The translations under genes and the position numbers were made by a program. This document shows, piece after piece, positions 1 to 7,388 of a stretch of 64,000 nucleotides of DNA. The DNA is from Pseudonocardia sp. (lineage in GTDB: Bacteria; Actinomycetota; Actinomycetes; Mycobacteriales; Pseudonocardiaceae): the NCBI RefSeq assembly GCF_029263155.1, contig NZ_JAJCYB010000046.1, forward strand, positions 62,001-126,000, written 5' to 3'. Each line of letters starts with the position of its first letter. Within the stretch, counting starts at the first letter, position 1. Below the pieces are notes generated by a model. That model searched no databases and was not told the DNA's origin. It worked only from the letters and a program-made list of their open reading frames with translations.

Positions 1-73
1 GCACAAACCCCGCCGCTGTGACGTTGTCCAGCGGCACGACGACGACGAACTGCAGTTCACGAGGGTGGGGACG

Positions 74-376
74 ATGGCAACCGACTACGACGCTCCGCGG
101 CGCAACGAGACCGACGACATGGCGGAGGACTCGCTCGACGAGTTGAAGGCTCGTCGCAACGAGGCGCAGTCGTCCGTGGTCGACGTCGACGAGACCGACA
201 CGGCCGAGAGCTTCGAGCTCCCGGGTGCCGACCTGTCCGGCGAGGAGCTCACCGTCAAGGTTCTCCCGAAGCAGGCCGACGAGTTCACCTGCGCCAGCTG
301 CTTCCTTGTGCACCACCGCAGCCGGCTCGCCGAGAGCAACGGCAGCCAGTACATCTGCCGCGACTGCGCCGCCTGA
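74..376 (+). CDS. DUF4193 family small acidic protein
   Basis: The 100-residue product matches the actinobacterial DUF4193 family (Rv2699c type) along its length. It has an acidic N-terminal half and a C-terminal half with CASCFLVHHRSRLA and CRDCA, a C-x2-C plus C-x2-C pattern that suggests a small zinc ribbon. Its function is unknown. I chose the ATG at 74, after a GAGG-type ribosome site; an in-frame GTG at 65 is possible but the family begins MATDYDAPRR. It opens a gene block with the same order as in mycobacteria. Confidence 0.9.
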   Translation: MATDYDAPRRNETDDMAEDSLDELKARRNEAQSSVVDVDETDTAESFELPGADLSGEELTVKVLPKQADEFTCASCFLVHHRSRLAESNGSQYICRDCAA

Positions 377-388
377 GCTCCGATCGCC

Positions 389-420
389 GACGCCCCCGGA
401 CCCCGCAGGTCGGGGGCGTC
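389..420. terminator. Bidirectional hairpin between DUF4193 and DUF3093
   Basis: Perfect 10-bp stem, GACGCCCCCG (389-398) paired with CGGGGGCGTC (411-420), with a 12-nt loop. It lies between two convergent genes and has no T tract, as is common for GC-rich actinobacterial terminators. Confidence 0.7.
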
Positions 421-462
421 ACCGCGTTCCGGGGTGGCTGTGCCGCGGGGTGGATGTGCAGC

Positions 463-951
463 TCAGCGTCCGAGCGCGGCCAGCAAGCGGTCGGGATCCG
501 ACACGCTGATCACCCAGTACGGCACGTCCGCGTCCGGGTCGGTGATCTCCAGGCGCACCACGGGCCGGATCCAGGCGCGGTGCAGCAGGTGGGCTGCCGG
601 GTCCAGGTCGGGACCCAGCGCCACCTGCTTGGCGTCGCGGTCGCGGATCACCTCGACCCGGCCGATGCTGTCCACCGCGACCGACTCCTCGCCCGCGTGC
701 AGCCGCCCCTCGCGGACCCGCACCCGGGTGCGACCCAGCCACACCAGCACGCCGACCGCCACCGGGACCACCACCGCGTAGCCGATCCACGACCGCAGAC
801 CCGGGTAGCCCATGTGGATCTCGGCGCCGAGCAGGGCCGCCACGCCGACCGCCGGCAGGTACCACCACCACGGCACGGACAACCGCTCGTCGAACCCGGG
901 GATGCCGGACGTCGCAGGTTTCGGCGTCGATGGGTGCTCGTTCACAAGCAC
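463..951 (-). CDS. DUF3093 membrane protein
   Basis: A product of about 162 residues resembling DUF3093 (Rv2698 type). Two hydrophobic segments follow [14 protein letters not shown], and a soluble C-terminal domain ends in [12 protein letters not shown]. Its role is unknown. The frame is open further upstream, but that extension is arginine-rich and runs into dut, so I chose the GTG at 951; GTG at 945 is equally possible. No clear ribosome site is visible, so it may be leaderless. It is divergent from dut, as in mycobacteria. Confidence 0.75.
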   Translation of the reverse strand: MLVNEHPSTPKPATSGIPGFDERLSVPWWWYLPAVGVAALLGAEIHMGYPGLRSWIGYAVVVPVAVGVLVWLGRTRVRVREGRLHAGEESVAVDSIGRVEVIRDRDAKQVALGPDLDPAAHLLHRAWIRPVVRLEITDPDADVPYWVISVSDPDRLLAALGR

Positions 952-971
952 CGAGGGTAGCGTCGACCGTC

Positions 972-1547
972 GTGTCCGGCTCCGTCGATGCTCCCCAGCA
1001 GGCGCCGTCCACCGCACCGCCCGCCGCACCGCAGACGGCCGGGTCGTCGGTCGACGGGCGCGCCGCCGACGTGTCGCCATCCGACGTGTCGCCGCTGGAG
1101 GTTCCGGTCGTCCGGCTCGACCCGGCGCTGCCGCTGCCCTCCTACGCCCGCCCGGGCGACGCGGGGGCCGACCTGTCCTGCACCGCCGATCTCGTGCTCG
1201 CGCCCGGGGAACGCCGTCTCGTCGGCACCGGCGTCGCTCTGGCGCTCCCGCACGGGTACGCCGGGTTCGTGCACCCGCGGTCCGGGCTCGCCGCCCGCAC
1301 CGGGCTCTCGATCGTCAACGCCCCCGGCACCGTCGACTCCGGGTATCGCGGCGAGATCCGGGTCTGCCTGATCAACCTCGGCGGCGAGGAGGTGACGTTG
1401 CGGCGCGGTGACCGGATCGCCCAGCTCGTCGTCCAGCGGGTGGAGCAGGCCCGGTTCGTCGAGGTCCCCGCCCTGCCCGCGTCGGAGCGGGGCGCCGGGG
1501 GGCACGGCTCGACGGGCGGTCACGCCGCGCTGGGGGAGGCCCCGTGA
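972..1547 (+). CDS. dut: Deoxyuridine 5'-triphosphate nucleotidohydrolase (dUTPase)
   Basis: Hydrolyses dUTP to dUMP and pyrophosphate, keeping uracil out of DNA and supplying dUMP for thymidylate synthesis. All five trimeric dUTPase motifs are visible: [15 protein letters not shown], the [11 protein letters not shown] segment with the catalytic Asp, [10 protein letters not shown], and the C-terminal glycine-rich [12 protein letters not shown] that closes over the substrate. Its start is uncertain: GTG at 972 adds an Ala/Pro-rich leader, while GTG at 1071 or 1086 ([13 protein letters not shown]) gives a more standard length. The stop overlaps the next start by 4 nt. Confidence 0.92.
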   Translation: MSGSVDAPQQAPSTAPPAAPQTAGSSVDGRAADVSPSDVSPLEVPVVRLDPALPLPSYARPGDAGADLSCTADLVLAPGERRLVGTGVALALPHGYAGFVHPRSGLAARTGLSIVNAPGTVDSGYRGEIRVCLINLGGEEVTLRRGDRIAQLVVQRVEQARFVEVPALPASERGAGGHGSTGGHAALGEAP

Positions 1548-3631
1548 CCGCCGACGCCCCGGGCCGTGTCGGCAGGCGCACCGGCGCCACCGGGGCGTTC
1601 CGCACGGGCTCGCACAAGGCGGCCCGACAGGCCGCGCGGGACTTCGGGCCCCACGACGCCGAGGACCTCGACCCGGGCGCGGCGCCCGCGCCGGGGACGG
1701 TCGACTTCGGGTCGGTCCGGGTGCCGGTGCCGGAGGGCGGCACGGTCACCGTCGAGCCCACCGCGAACGGGCGGTTGCAGGCCGTGCACGTCACGATGCC
1801 CGGCGGCCGGCTTTCGGTGAGCGCGCTCGCGGCCCCGAAGTCCTCCGCCCTGTGGCCCGAGCTGGTCGCCGAGATCGACACGTCGCTGCGCGACGGCGGC
1901 GCCCGGGTGCGGTCGTTCCAGGGTGAGTGGGGCCGTGAGCTGCACGCCCGCACCGGTGCCGCCAACTCGGTCTTCATCGGCGTCGACGGTGCCCGCTGGA
2001 TGCTGTACGGCGTCGCGACCGGTCCCGCGAGGTACGCCGTCGAGCTCGAGGCCGCGCTGCGCACCATGATCAAGGGTGCCGTCGTGGACCGCGGCCGCTC
2101 GCCCTACCCGGTACGCACCGTGCTCCCGCTCGTCGTCCCGGAGCATCTGGTCGCCGACGCTCCGGTCGAGGAACCGCCGCGGTCGGTCCCGGTCCCCCCG
2201 GCGGCCCCCGCGCCCGCGGCGGCCCCCGCGCCGCCCTCACCGCCGACGCGGCCCGTGCCCCCGCAGCGTCTCGTGGCCGCTCCGCGTGCGGTGGCCCCGA
2301 TCCGGACCGTGGAGCCCCGGACGGTGGAGCGCCGGACCGTGGAGGCCCGGACCGTGGAGGTCCGCCGGCCGGTGCCTCCTCGGGTCGTGCCGATCCCCGT
2401 GTCGGCGGACGCCACGCAGGCGCTCCCGGTGTCCCCCCGCGCCACCGCGCAGGCCGGTCGTCGGCCGGTCGATCCGCCGGCCCCCGCGCCTCCGCCCGCC
2501 GATCCGCCGACACCGCTGTGGGCGGCCCCGCCCGGGCCGGTCGGTGCGATCGAGCTCGGGCGGGACCCGGGCGACGACGTGAGCGTGGATCGGCCGCTGA
2601 ACGACGTCGTCACCCCGACCGAGTGGTGGCCCGCGATCCCCGCCGAGCCGGACGACGGCCCCGCGCCGGACCCGTGGGGCGGGTCGGGGGCGTCCACCGG
2701 GTTCGGCTCGCCGGTCGGCGAGGGTCCGCCGGCACCCGCCCCCGCGCCCCCAGCCCCGGCCGGGGCCGGCCGGCAGGCGGAGCGGGCCCGGTTCGACGAG
2801 ATCGGGACGCCGGCCACCGAGCAGTGGCCCGTCGTGCCGGTGGCGGGGCCGCCGCGCGGGTTCCCGCAGCCGCTCGGCCGCGGCGACCGGACCGAGCGGC
2901 GGCCTGCGGTGCCGTCACCCGAGGACGAACGCCGGATCGCCGAGGAGCCCACCGCCGGGGAGACGTTGTACGCCGAGCTGCGGGCCGGGCGGGCCGTCGA
3001 TCCCGAGCCGCCGGTCTCCGAACTCGTGTCGTTCGATTCCCTCGACGCCCAGCCGTCGGACGCCGAGCCGCTGTTCGCCGACCTGCTGCAGGCGCGGCGC
3101 CGCCCCGTCTCCGAGCCCGCCGAGCCCGCCGGACCGGCCGGTCGCCGTCGCGCGCCGGAGCAGGCCGGTCGCATCGCCGGGCGGCGCCGGGCCCCGGACG
3201 CACCGGCCCGGGCCGCCCCGGGCGGTGGTCGCCGCCGGGCCCCGGAACCGACCTCGTTCCCGGACGGGGCGCGTCGGCCCGACGACACCCTGGACCTCGC
3301 CGCGCTGGTCCGGGAACGGCCCGGGCGTCGCCGCGCCCGCTACGAGCCGGGGTCCGACGCCCGTGGCGCAGCGCGTGCCGGCGATGTCGACGGAGCGCCG
3401 TCCGGTCGGGGTGGGCGTCGGCGTGCCCCCGAGCCCGAGCCGCTTCCGCCGTCGGGAGCGGACACCACGCCGCTGCCGGTCGTGGCACCGCCCGCCCCGG
3501 GCCGCCACGGCCGCGCCGACCCGGATCCGGATCCGGATCCGCCGAGCACCCCCGGCGGGGACGGCCCCGCGCTCACCTACCGGCCCACCGGGCCCGCCCG
3601 CAACCCGGGCCGGCACCACCGGCCGGGCTGA
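1544..3631 (+). CDS. DUF3710 protein with a long low-complexity tail
   Basis: Residues about 30-200 form a DUF3710 domain (Rv2696c type), including GWGRELHA-like text around [11 protein letters not shown] and [14 protein letters not shown]. The remaining ~490 residues are Pro/Ala/Arg-rich and repetitive. They include a TVE(P/R/A/V)R repeat near residues 250-270, several GRRRAPE or GRRRAPD units between residues about 525 and 640, and a DPDPDPD stretch encoded by tandem GGATCC. Mycobacterial homologues are usually much shorter, so the tail is the odd part; it looks disordered and cationic. GTG at 1544 overlaps the dut stop (GTGA), implying coupling. Function unknown. Confidence 0.82.
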   Translation: MTADAPGRVGRRTGATGAFRTGSHKAARQAARDFGPHDAEDLDPGAAPAPGTVDFGSVRVPVPEGGTVTVEPTANGRLQAVHVTMPGGRLSVSALAAPKSSALWPELVAEIDTSLRDGGARVRSFQGEWGRELHARTGAANSVFIGVDGARWMLYGVATGPARYAVELEAALRTMIKGAVVDRGRSPYPVRTVLPLVVPEHLVADAPVEEPPRSVPVPPAAPAPAAAPAPPSPPTRPVPPQRLVAAPRAVAPIRTVEPRTVERRTVEARTVEVRRPVPPRVVPIPVSADATQALPVSPRATAQAGRRPVDPPAPAPPPADPPTPLWAAPPGPVGAIELGRDPGDDVSVDRPLNDVVTPTEWWPAIPAEPDDGPAPDPWGGSGASTGFGSPVGEGPPAPAPAPPAPAGAGRQAERARFDEIGTPATEQWPVVPVAGPPRGFPQPLGRGDRTERRPAVPSPEDERRIAEEPTAGETLYAELRAGRAVDPEPPVSELVSFDSLDAQPSDAEPLFADLLQARRRPVSEPAEPAGPAGRRRAPEQAGRIAGRRRAPDAPARAAPGGGRRRAPEPTSFPDGARRPDDTLDLAALVRERPGRRRARYEPGSDARGAARAGDVDGAPSGRGGRRRAPEPEPLPPSGADTTPLPVVAPPAPGRHGRADPDPDPDPPSTPGGDGPALTYRPTGPARNPGRHHRPG

Positions 3632-3647
3632 TCCGACGGCGGCCGGG

Positions 3648-4097
3648 TCACCCACGCGCGGACGCCTGGAGCCAGCCGAGCACCGCAGCGCGCCCGAGCA
3701 CGGCGGGATCGGCCCCGAGCGCGTCCAGCGTCGTGGTGTGCAACACGGCGACGGGCAGCAGCGCACGCCAGCGCCGGGCCTCGGCCGGCGGGTGCAGCGG
3801 GTCGCCGGACAACGCGACCACCCCGGCCGGGACACCGAGCCCGGCCGGTTCGCCGTCGGTGGGACCGGGCTCGGCCGCGGCCGCGTACCGGGGCGGCGGG
3901 GCCACCAGCGGCACGCCCGTCGACCGCAGCGGCCCGGCGAACGCCGTCCCGGACGAACACCTCGTCCGACGCCGATCCGGGCAGCACGACCGCCGCGCAC
4001 GGACGACCGTCCGGCGGGCGGAGCCACCGTTCGGCGCACGGCGGGGTGCACGCGGCCCGGTCCGCGGGACCGGACCCCGCCAGGCTCTGCGGGACAC
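3648..4097 (-). pseudogene. Decayed alpha/beta hydrolase (Rv2695-type position)
   Basis: The position and strand match the Rv2695 hydrolase-like gene of mycobacteria. The C-terminal part reads well in one frame (PAGVVALSGDPLHP, then HTTTLDALGADPAVLGRAA). The N-terminal strand VVLPGSASDEVFVR lies in another frame, and the frames meet at the CCC run near 3948-3950, where one base appears to be in excess. The central region with the nucleophile GxSxG is absent, so the fragment is also internally deleted compared with the ~230-residue family as I remember it. GTG at 4097 opens a continuous 149-codon frame, but its first half is arginine-rich and not protein-like. Probably non-functional; a sequencing error alone would not explain the missing centre. 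Confidence 0.55.
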
Positions 4098-4110
4098 GTT
4101 TCGCGGGAGT

Positions 4111-4125
4111 TACCCTTGCAGGGTA
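4111..4125. promoter_or_regulatory. Palindromic TACCCT-tgc-AGGGTA, probable divergent -10 elements
   Basis: A perfect 6-bp inverted repeat with a 3-nt spacer sits between the divergent hydrolase remnant and the OB-fold gene. On either strand it presents TACCCT, a plausible actinobacterial -10 hexamer, about 40 nt before the OB-fold start and about 15 nt before GTG 4097. It could instead be an operator. Confidence 0.45.
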
Positions 4126-4165
4126 GCGAGCCCGATGGCGGGCGCCGGTCGTGCTGGGAGTGAGA

Positions 4166-4543
4166 TTGAGTACCACCGACGGTGGCGCGTTCCGCAGGAT
4201 GCTCAAGAGGCTCACCAGCGACGTCGACACCCTGGACGCCGACGACCTCTCCGACGACGCCGAGAGGTCCGGGGCCCAACGGGCGTCGGACTGTGCCTGC
4301 GGCGACGAGGTCGAGGTGCTCGGTAGGCTGCGCAGCGTGGAGTTCTGCCCGCAGGACGCGGACGCGTCCCTGGAGGCGGAGCTGTTCGACGGCAGCGAGG
4401 GAGTCACGTTGATCTGGCTGGGCCGGCGGCGCATCCCGGGCATCGAACCGGGACGCACGATGCGGGTACGGGGGCGGCTCGCCGTCCGCGACGGGCGCAA
4501 GGTGCTCTACAACCCGTACTACGAGATCTGCCAGGCGCAGTGA
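4166..4543 (+). CDS. OB-fold nucleic-acid-binding protein
   Basis: A 125-residue homologue of the Rv2694c-type protein. The N-terminal third is acidic (DTLDADDLSDDAE). The rest is a small OB-fold of the tRNA-anticodon-binding class: VLGRLRSVEF, LEAELFDGSEGVTLIWLGRRRIPGIE, then MRVRGRLAVRDGRKVLYNPYYEI. It probably binds RNA or single-stranded DNA; the target is unknown. TTG at 4166 is chosen because GGGAG lies 6 nt upstream and homologues begin STTDGGAFRR; GTGs at 4151 and 4160 are in frame. The stop overlaps the DUF3159 start by 4 nt. Confidence 0.8.
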   Translation: MSTTDGGAFRRMLKRLTSDVDTLDADDLSDDAERSGAQRASDCACGDEVEVLGRLRSVEFCPQDADASLEAELFDGSEGVTLIWLGRRRIPGIEPGRTMRVRGRLAVRDGRKVLYNPYYEICQAQ

Positions 4544-5178
4544 CGGCGGGTCCCGAGGGCACCGCGCCCCAACGTCAGTTCCCCACGCTGCTCGAGCAGA
4601 TGGGCGGCGTGCCGGGCATCGTCGCCTCCACCATCCCGGTGGCCGTGTTCGTGGTGGCCAACATCGTCTTCGAGCTGCAGGCCGCGATCGTCTCCGCGGT
4701 GGTGGCCGGCGTCGCGGTCACGGTCTGGCGGATCGCTCGCAAGCAGGCGCTGCAGCCCGCCGTCTCCGGCCTGCTCGGCGTCGCCATCGCGGCGTTCATC
4801 GCCAGCCGCACGGGGGAGGCCCGCGGGTTCTACCTGCCCGGCCTGATCGCCAGCGCCACGTTCGGGCTCGCGTTCCTCGTGTCGGTGCTCGTGCGCCGCC
4901 CGCTCGCCGGGGTGATCTGGCACGGGATCAACGGCGACGGCCAGGGCTGGCGCCGCAACCCGGCGCTGCTGCGTGCCTACACCTGGGCCAGCCTGCTGTG
5001 GACGCTGGTGTTCGCGTCCCGGGTCGTGCTGCAGGGGCTGCTCTACGACGCCAACGAGGAGACCTGGCTCGGCGTCGCCCGCCTGGCCATGGGTTACCCG
5101 CTCACGGGCCTGGCCCTGCTGTTCACGATCTGGGCCGTCCGCCGCGCCACCCGCACGCCCGCGCCCGCCGCCGGTTGA
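4540..5178 (+). CDS. DUF3159 integral membrane protein
   Basis: A 212-residue membrane protein of family DUF3159 (Rv2693c type) with about five hydrophobic helices and the signature LLEQMGGVPGI near the N-terminus. A conserved polar loop, ARGFYLPGLI, and the segment GINGDGQGWRRNP separate the helices. Function unknown; a transport or sensing role is possible because ceoB/ceoC lie next door. GTG at 4540 overlaps the OB-fold stop (GTGA), so the two genes are translationally coupled. Confidence 0.85.
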   Translation: MTAGPEGTAPQRQFPTLLEQMGGVPGIVASTIPVAVFVVANIVFELQAAIVSAVVAGVAVTVWRIARKQALQPAVSGLLGVAIAAFIASRTGEARGFYLPGLIASATFGLAFLVSVLVRRPLAGVIWHGINGDGQGWRRNPALLRAYTWASLLWTLVFASRVVLQGLLYDANEETWLGVARLAMGYPLTGLALLFTIWAVRRATRTPAPAAG

Positions 5179-5744
5179 CCCCGCGGGGCCGCGGAGAACC
5201 GCTCGTCCCGGCGGGGTGCCCGCGCTGATGCCGGTTCACCGTCGCCCCGCCCGGCCAGCACCACCCGACGGGGCGCGTCCGGAACCGCGGACGGGTCGAG
5301 GAGCGGACGTCCGGCTCCGCCGGTCCCGACCCGCCGCTGGTGGCGGTGACCCCGAGCGCGGTGGATGATCGCCGTCCCGGAACCGCCGGGTGTGTCTCGG
5401 GCCGTCGGGTGTTCCGAGACGCTGATCTCGGGGCGGGGGCGGCGGTGATCGGTGCGCAGGTCCGACGGGCGTGGTCCGGTTCGCGGATGTGCCGGGTCTC
5501 TGCTGGCCGGCGTGGGGCGCCTGTGGTGCAGCTCGCCGTCCCGTCCCGTCCCGGGACGTGCCGTGGTGGCGGGTGGGTCCGGTCCTGGTCGCCGGGGTGA
5601 TCGGCGTGTCGGAACCGGGAGGTGTGCGTCGTGCGGTTCCGGGTTCCGATTCGGTGATCATGGTCCGGGCTGGCGGGCATGATCGGCGTGGTGGAACCGG
5701 TGGGCGTGTCCTGGCGCGCGGAGCGTTCCCGGACGCCGATCATC
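5179..5744. repeat. Non-coding region with degenerate ATGATCGGCGT repeats
   Basis: No credible gene is seen on either strand. Variants of a unit like TGATCGGCGT-n-GGAACCGG recur near 5368, 5446, 5597 and 5680, and reverse-complement copies (ACGCCGATCAT, or GACGCTGATC) occur near 5420 and 5733. The best pair, ATGATCGGCGT at 5679-5689 and ACGCCGATCAT at 5733-5743, is a perfect 11-bp inverted repeat around a 43-nt centre. This resembles clustered extragenic palindromes. Confidence 0.55.
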
Positions 5745-5826
5745 GCTCCCGGCTCCCGGCTCCCGGCTCCCGGCTCCCGGCTCCCGGCTCCCGGCTCCCG
5801 GCTCCCGGCTCCCGGCCCCCGGCCCC
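5745..5826. repeat. Tandem 7-bp repeat GGCTCCC
   Basis: Nine exact GGCTCCC units start at 5751 and continue to 5813. They are preceded by one near-unit (CGCTCCC) and followed by decayed GGCCCCC and GGCCCC units. A 7-bp period would shift any reading frame, so it is not a protein repeat. It lies about 100 bp beyond the 3' end of ceoC. Confidence 0.9.
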
Positions 5827-5928
5827 GAAACAGGCCTGTAGCTCCGCCAGCTGCCTCGAGTCGCGCCGCTGGGTCGCGCCGCTGGGTCCCGCCGCCGGGT
5901 CCCGCCGCCCGACCCGGGCGGGCCCCGC

Positions 5929-6585
5929 TCAGCGTTCCAGGGCGGCGCGGATGTCCTCCTCCACCGCCGCGGTGGCGACGAGGACGAGCTCGTCGCCGGG
6001 TTCGAGCGCGTCGTCGCCCTGGGGAACGATCACGCGCCCGCCGCGCAGGATCACCACCAGCGCGGAATCGACGGGCAGCTTCACCGACCGCACCGGGCGC
6101 CCGGCCAGCGGCGTGTCGGCGGGCAGCGTCACCTCGACCAGGTTGGCCTGGCCCTGTCGGAAGGTGAGCAGCCGGACGAGGTCACCCACCGCCACCGCCT
6201 CCTCCACCAGGGCGGCGAGCAGGCGCGGCGTCGACACGGCGACGTCGACACCCCAGTTGCCGCCGAAGAGCCACTCGTTGCGCGGGTCGTTCACGCGGGC
6301 GACGACGCGGCGCACCGCGAACTCGGTCTTGGCCAGCAGCGACACGACCAGGTTGACCTTGTCGTCGCCGGTGGCGGCGATCATGACGTCGCAGCTCTCG
6401 ATGTCGGCGTCCTCCAGCGAGGACAGCTCGCACGCGTCCGCGTGCACCCACTCGGCCGCCTCGACGGCCTCCGGCTCGATCTGGGACAGCTCCCGCTCGA
6501 TGAGCATCACCTGGTGCTTGTTCTCCAACAGCTCCAGGGCGATCGAGCGTCCGACGGCCCCGGCCCCGGCGATGGCGACGCGCAT
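5929..6585 (-). CDS. ceoC: TrkA-family potassium uptake regulatory protein (CeoC-like)
   Basis: A 218-residue cytoplasmic gating subunit for Trk/Ktr-type K+ uptake. It has an N-terminal Rossmann RCK-N domain with the dinucleotide motif GAGAVGRS (residues about 7-14) and a C-terminal TrkA-C ligand domain (residues about 135-218, ending DELVLVATAAVEEDIRAALER). NAD(H) or nucleotide binding is expected to control the channel. ATG at 6585 follows the ceoB stop by 2 nt, so the pair is cotranscribed, as in Rv2691-Rv2692. No channel subunit gene lies in the window. Confidence 0.9.
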   Translation of the reverse strand: MRVAIAGAGAVGRSIALELLENKHQVMLIERELSQIEPEAVEAAEWVHADACELSSLEDADIESCDVMIAATGDDKVNLVVSLLAKTEFAVRRVVARVNDPRNEWLFGGNWGVDVAVSTPRLLAALVEEAVAVGDLVRLLTFRQGQANLVEVTLPADTPLAGRPVRSVKLPVDSALVVILRGGRVIVPQGDDALEPGDELVLVATAAVEEDIRAALER

Positions 6586-6587
6586 GA

Positions 6588-7256
6588 TCAGCCTTCCTGG
6601 GGGGCGGCGGCCGCGGCCGCGGTGACGTCGCTGACGGTGCCCGACACGGCGGCCACGTAGACCGTGTCCTCCGCCTGCACGACGGTGTCGGGCTTGGGCA
6701 GCACGCCGGTGCCGAAGCGCACGACGAAGGCCACCCGGCAGCCCGCGACGCCCTCCAGCTCCTTGATCGAGTGGCCGACCCAGTCCTCGTGCAGCGGTAG
6801 CGGCAGGATCGCCACGGTGCCCGAGGGTTCCCGCCACGCCGAGGCCACGCCGTCGGGCATCAGCATCCGCATCAGCCGGTCGGTGCTCCAGGGCACCGTG
6901 GCCACGGTCGGGATGCCGAGGCGCTCGTAGACCGCGGCGCGCTTCTCGTCGTAGATGCGGGCCACTACGCGCTCGACGCCGAAGCTCTCCCGCGCGACGC
7001 GGGCGGCGATGATGTTGGAGTTGTCCCCGCTGGACACCGCGGCGAACGCCTGCGCGCGCTCGACCCCGGCCTCGACCAGGACCTCCCGGTGGAAGCCCTG
7101 TCCGACGACCTGCCGGCCGTGGAAGTCCGCGCCCAGCCTGCGAAATGCCTGCGGGTCCTTGTCGATCACCGCCACCTCGTGGCCGAGCCGCTCCAGGCCC
7201 GCGACGAGCGCCGACCCGACCCGGCCGCATCCCATGATCACCACGTACACGCGCAC
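6588..7256 (-). CDS. ceoB: TrkA-family potassium uptake regulatory protein (CeoB-like)
   Basis: A 222-residue partner of CeoC with the same two-domain plan: an RCK-N Rossmann fold with GCGRVGSAL near the N-terminus and the acidic AVIDKDPQAF that follows, then a TrkA-C domain with VLPKPDTVVQAEDTVYVAA near the end. GTG at 7256 is chosen because GGAG lies just upstream, giving VRVYVVIMGCGRVGS. It is divergent from the APC-family permease gene, with a 130-bp shared intergenic region. An alanine-rich tail (TAAAAAAPQEG) is unremarkable. Confidence 0.9.
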   Translation of the reverse strand: MRVYVVIMGCGRVGSALVAGLERLGHEVAVIDKDPQAFRRLGADFHGRQVVGQGFHREVLVEAGVERAQAFAAVSSGDNSNIIAARVARESFGVERVVARIYDEKRAAVYERLGIPTVATVPWSTDRLMRMLMPDGVASAWREPSGTVAILPLPLHEDWVGHSIKELEGVAGCRVAFVVRFGTGVLPKPDTVVQAEDTVYVAAVSGTVSDVTAAAAAAPQEG

Positions 7257-7388
7257 CGTCCTCCTGCGTCGGGCGCACGCTATCGCGGACGGCCCGCCTC
7301 GCACACCGCTCGTCCCGGCCCGCGCCCTGGACCGGACCCACCCGGGCCTCCTCCGTCGGTCCTTCCGTTCCCGGCATAGGCTGCGCGG

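Noticed and set aside
5745-5826. Possible CRISPR array
   Set aside because: Units are 7 bp with no spacers; it is a simple tandem repeat and no cas genes are near.
5471-6625. Plus-strand frame crossing the GGCTCCC array
   Set aside because: The array gives period-7 nonsense repeats and the downstream part is antisense to ceoC.
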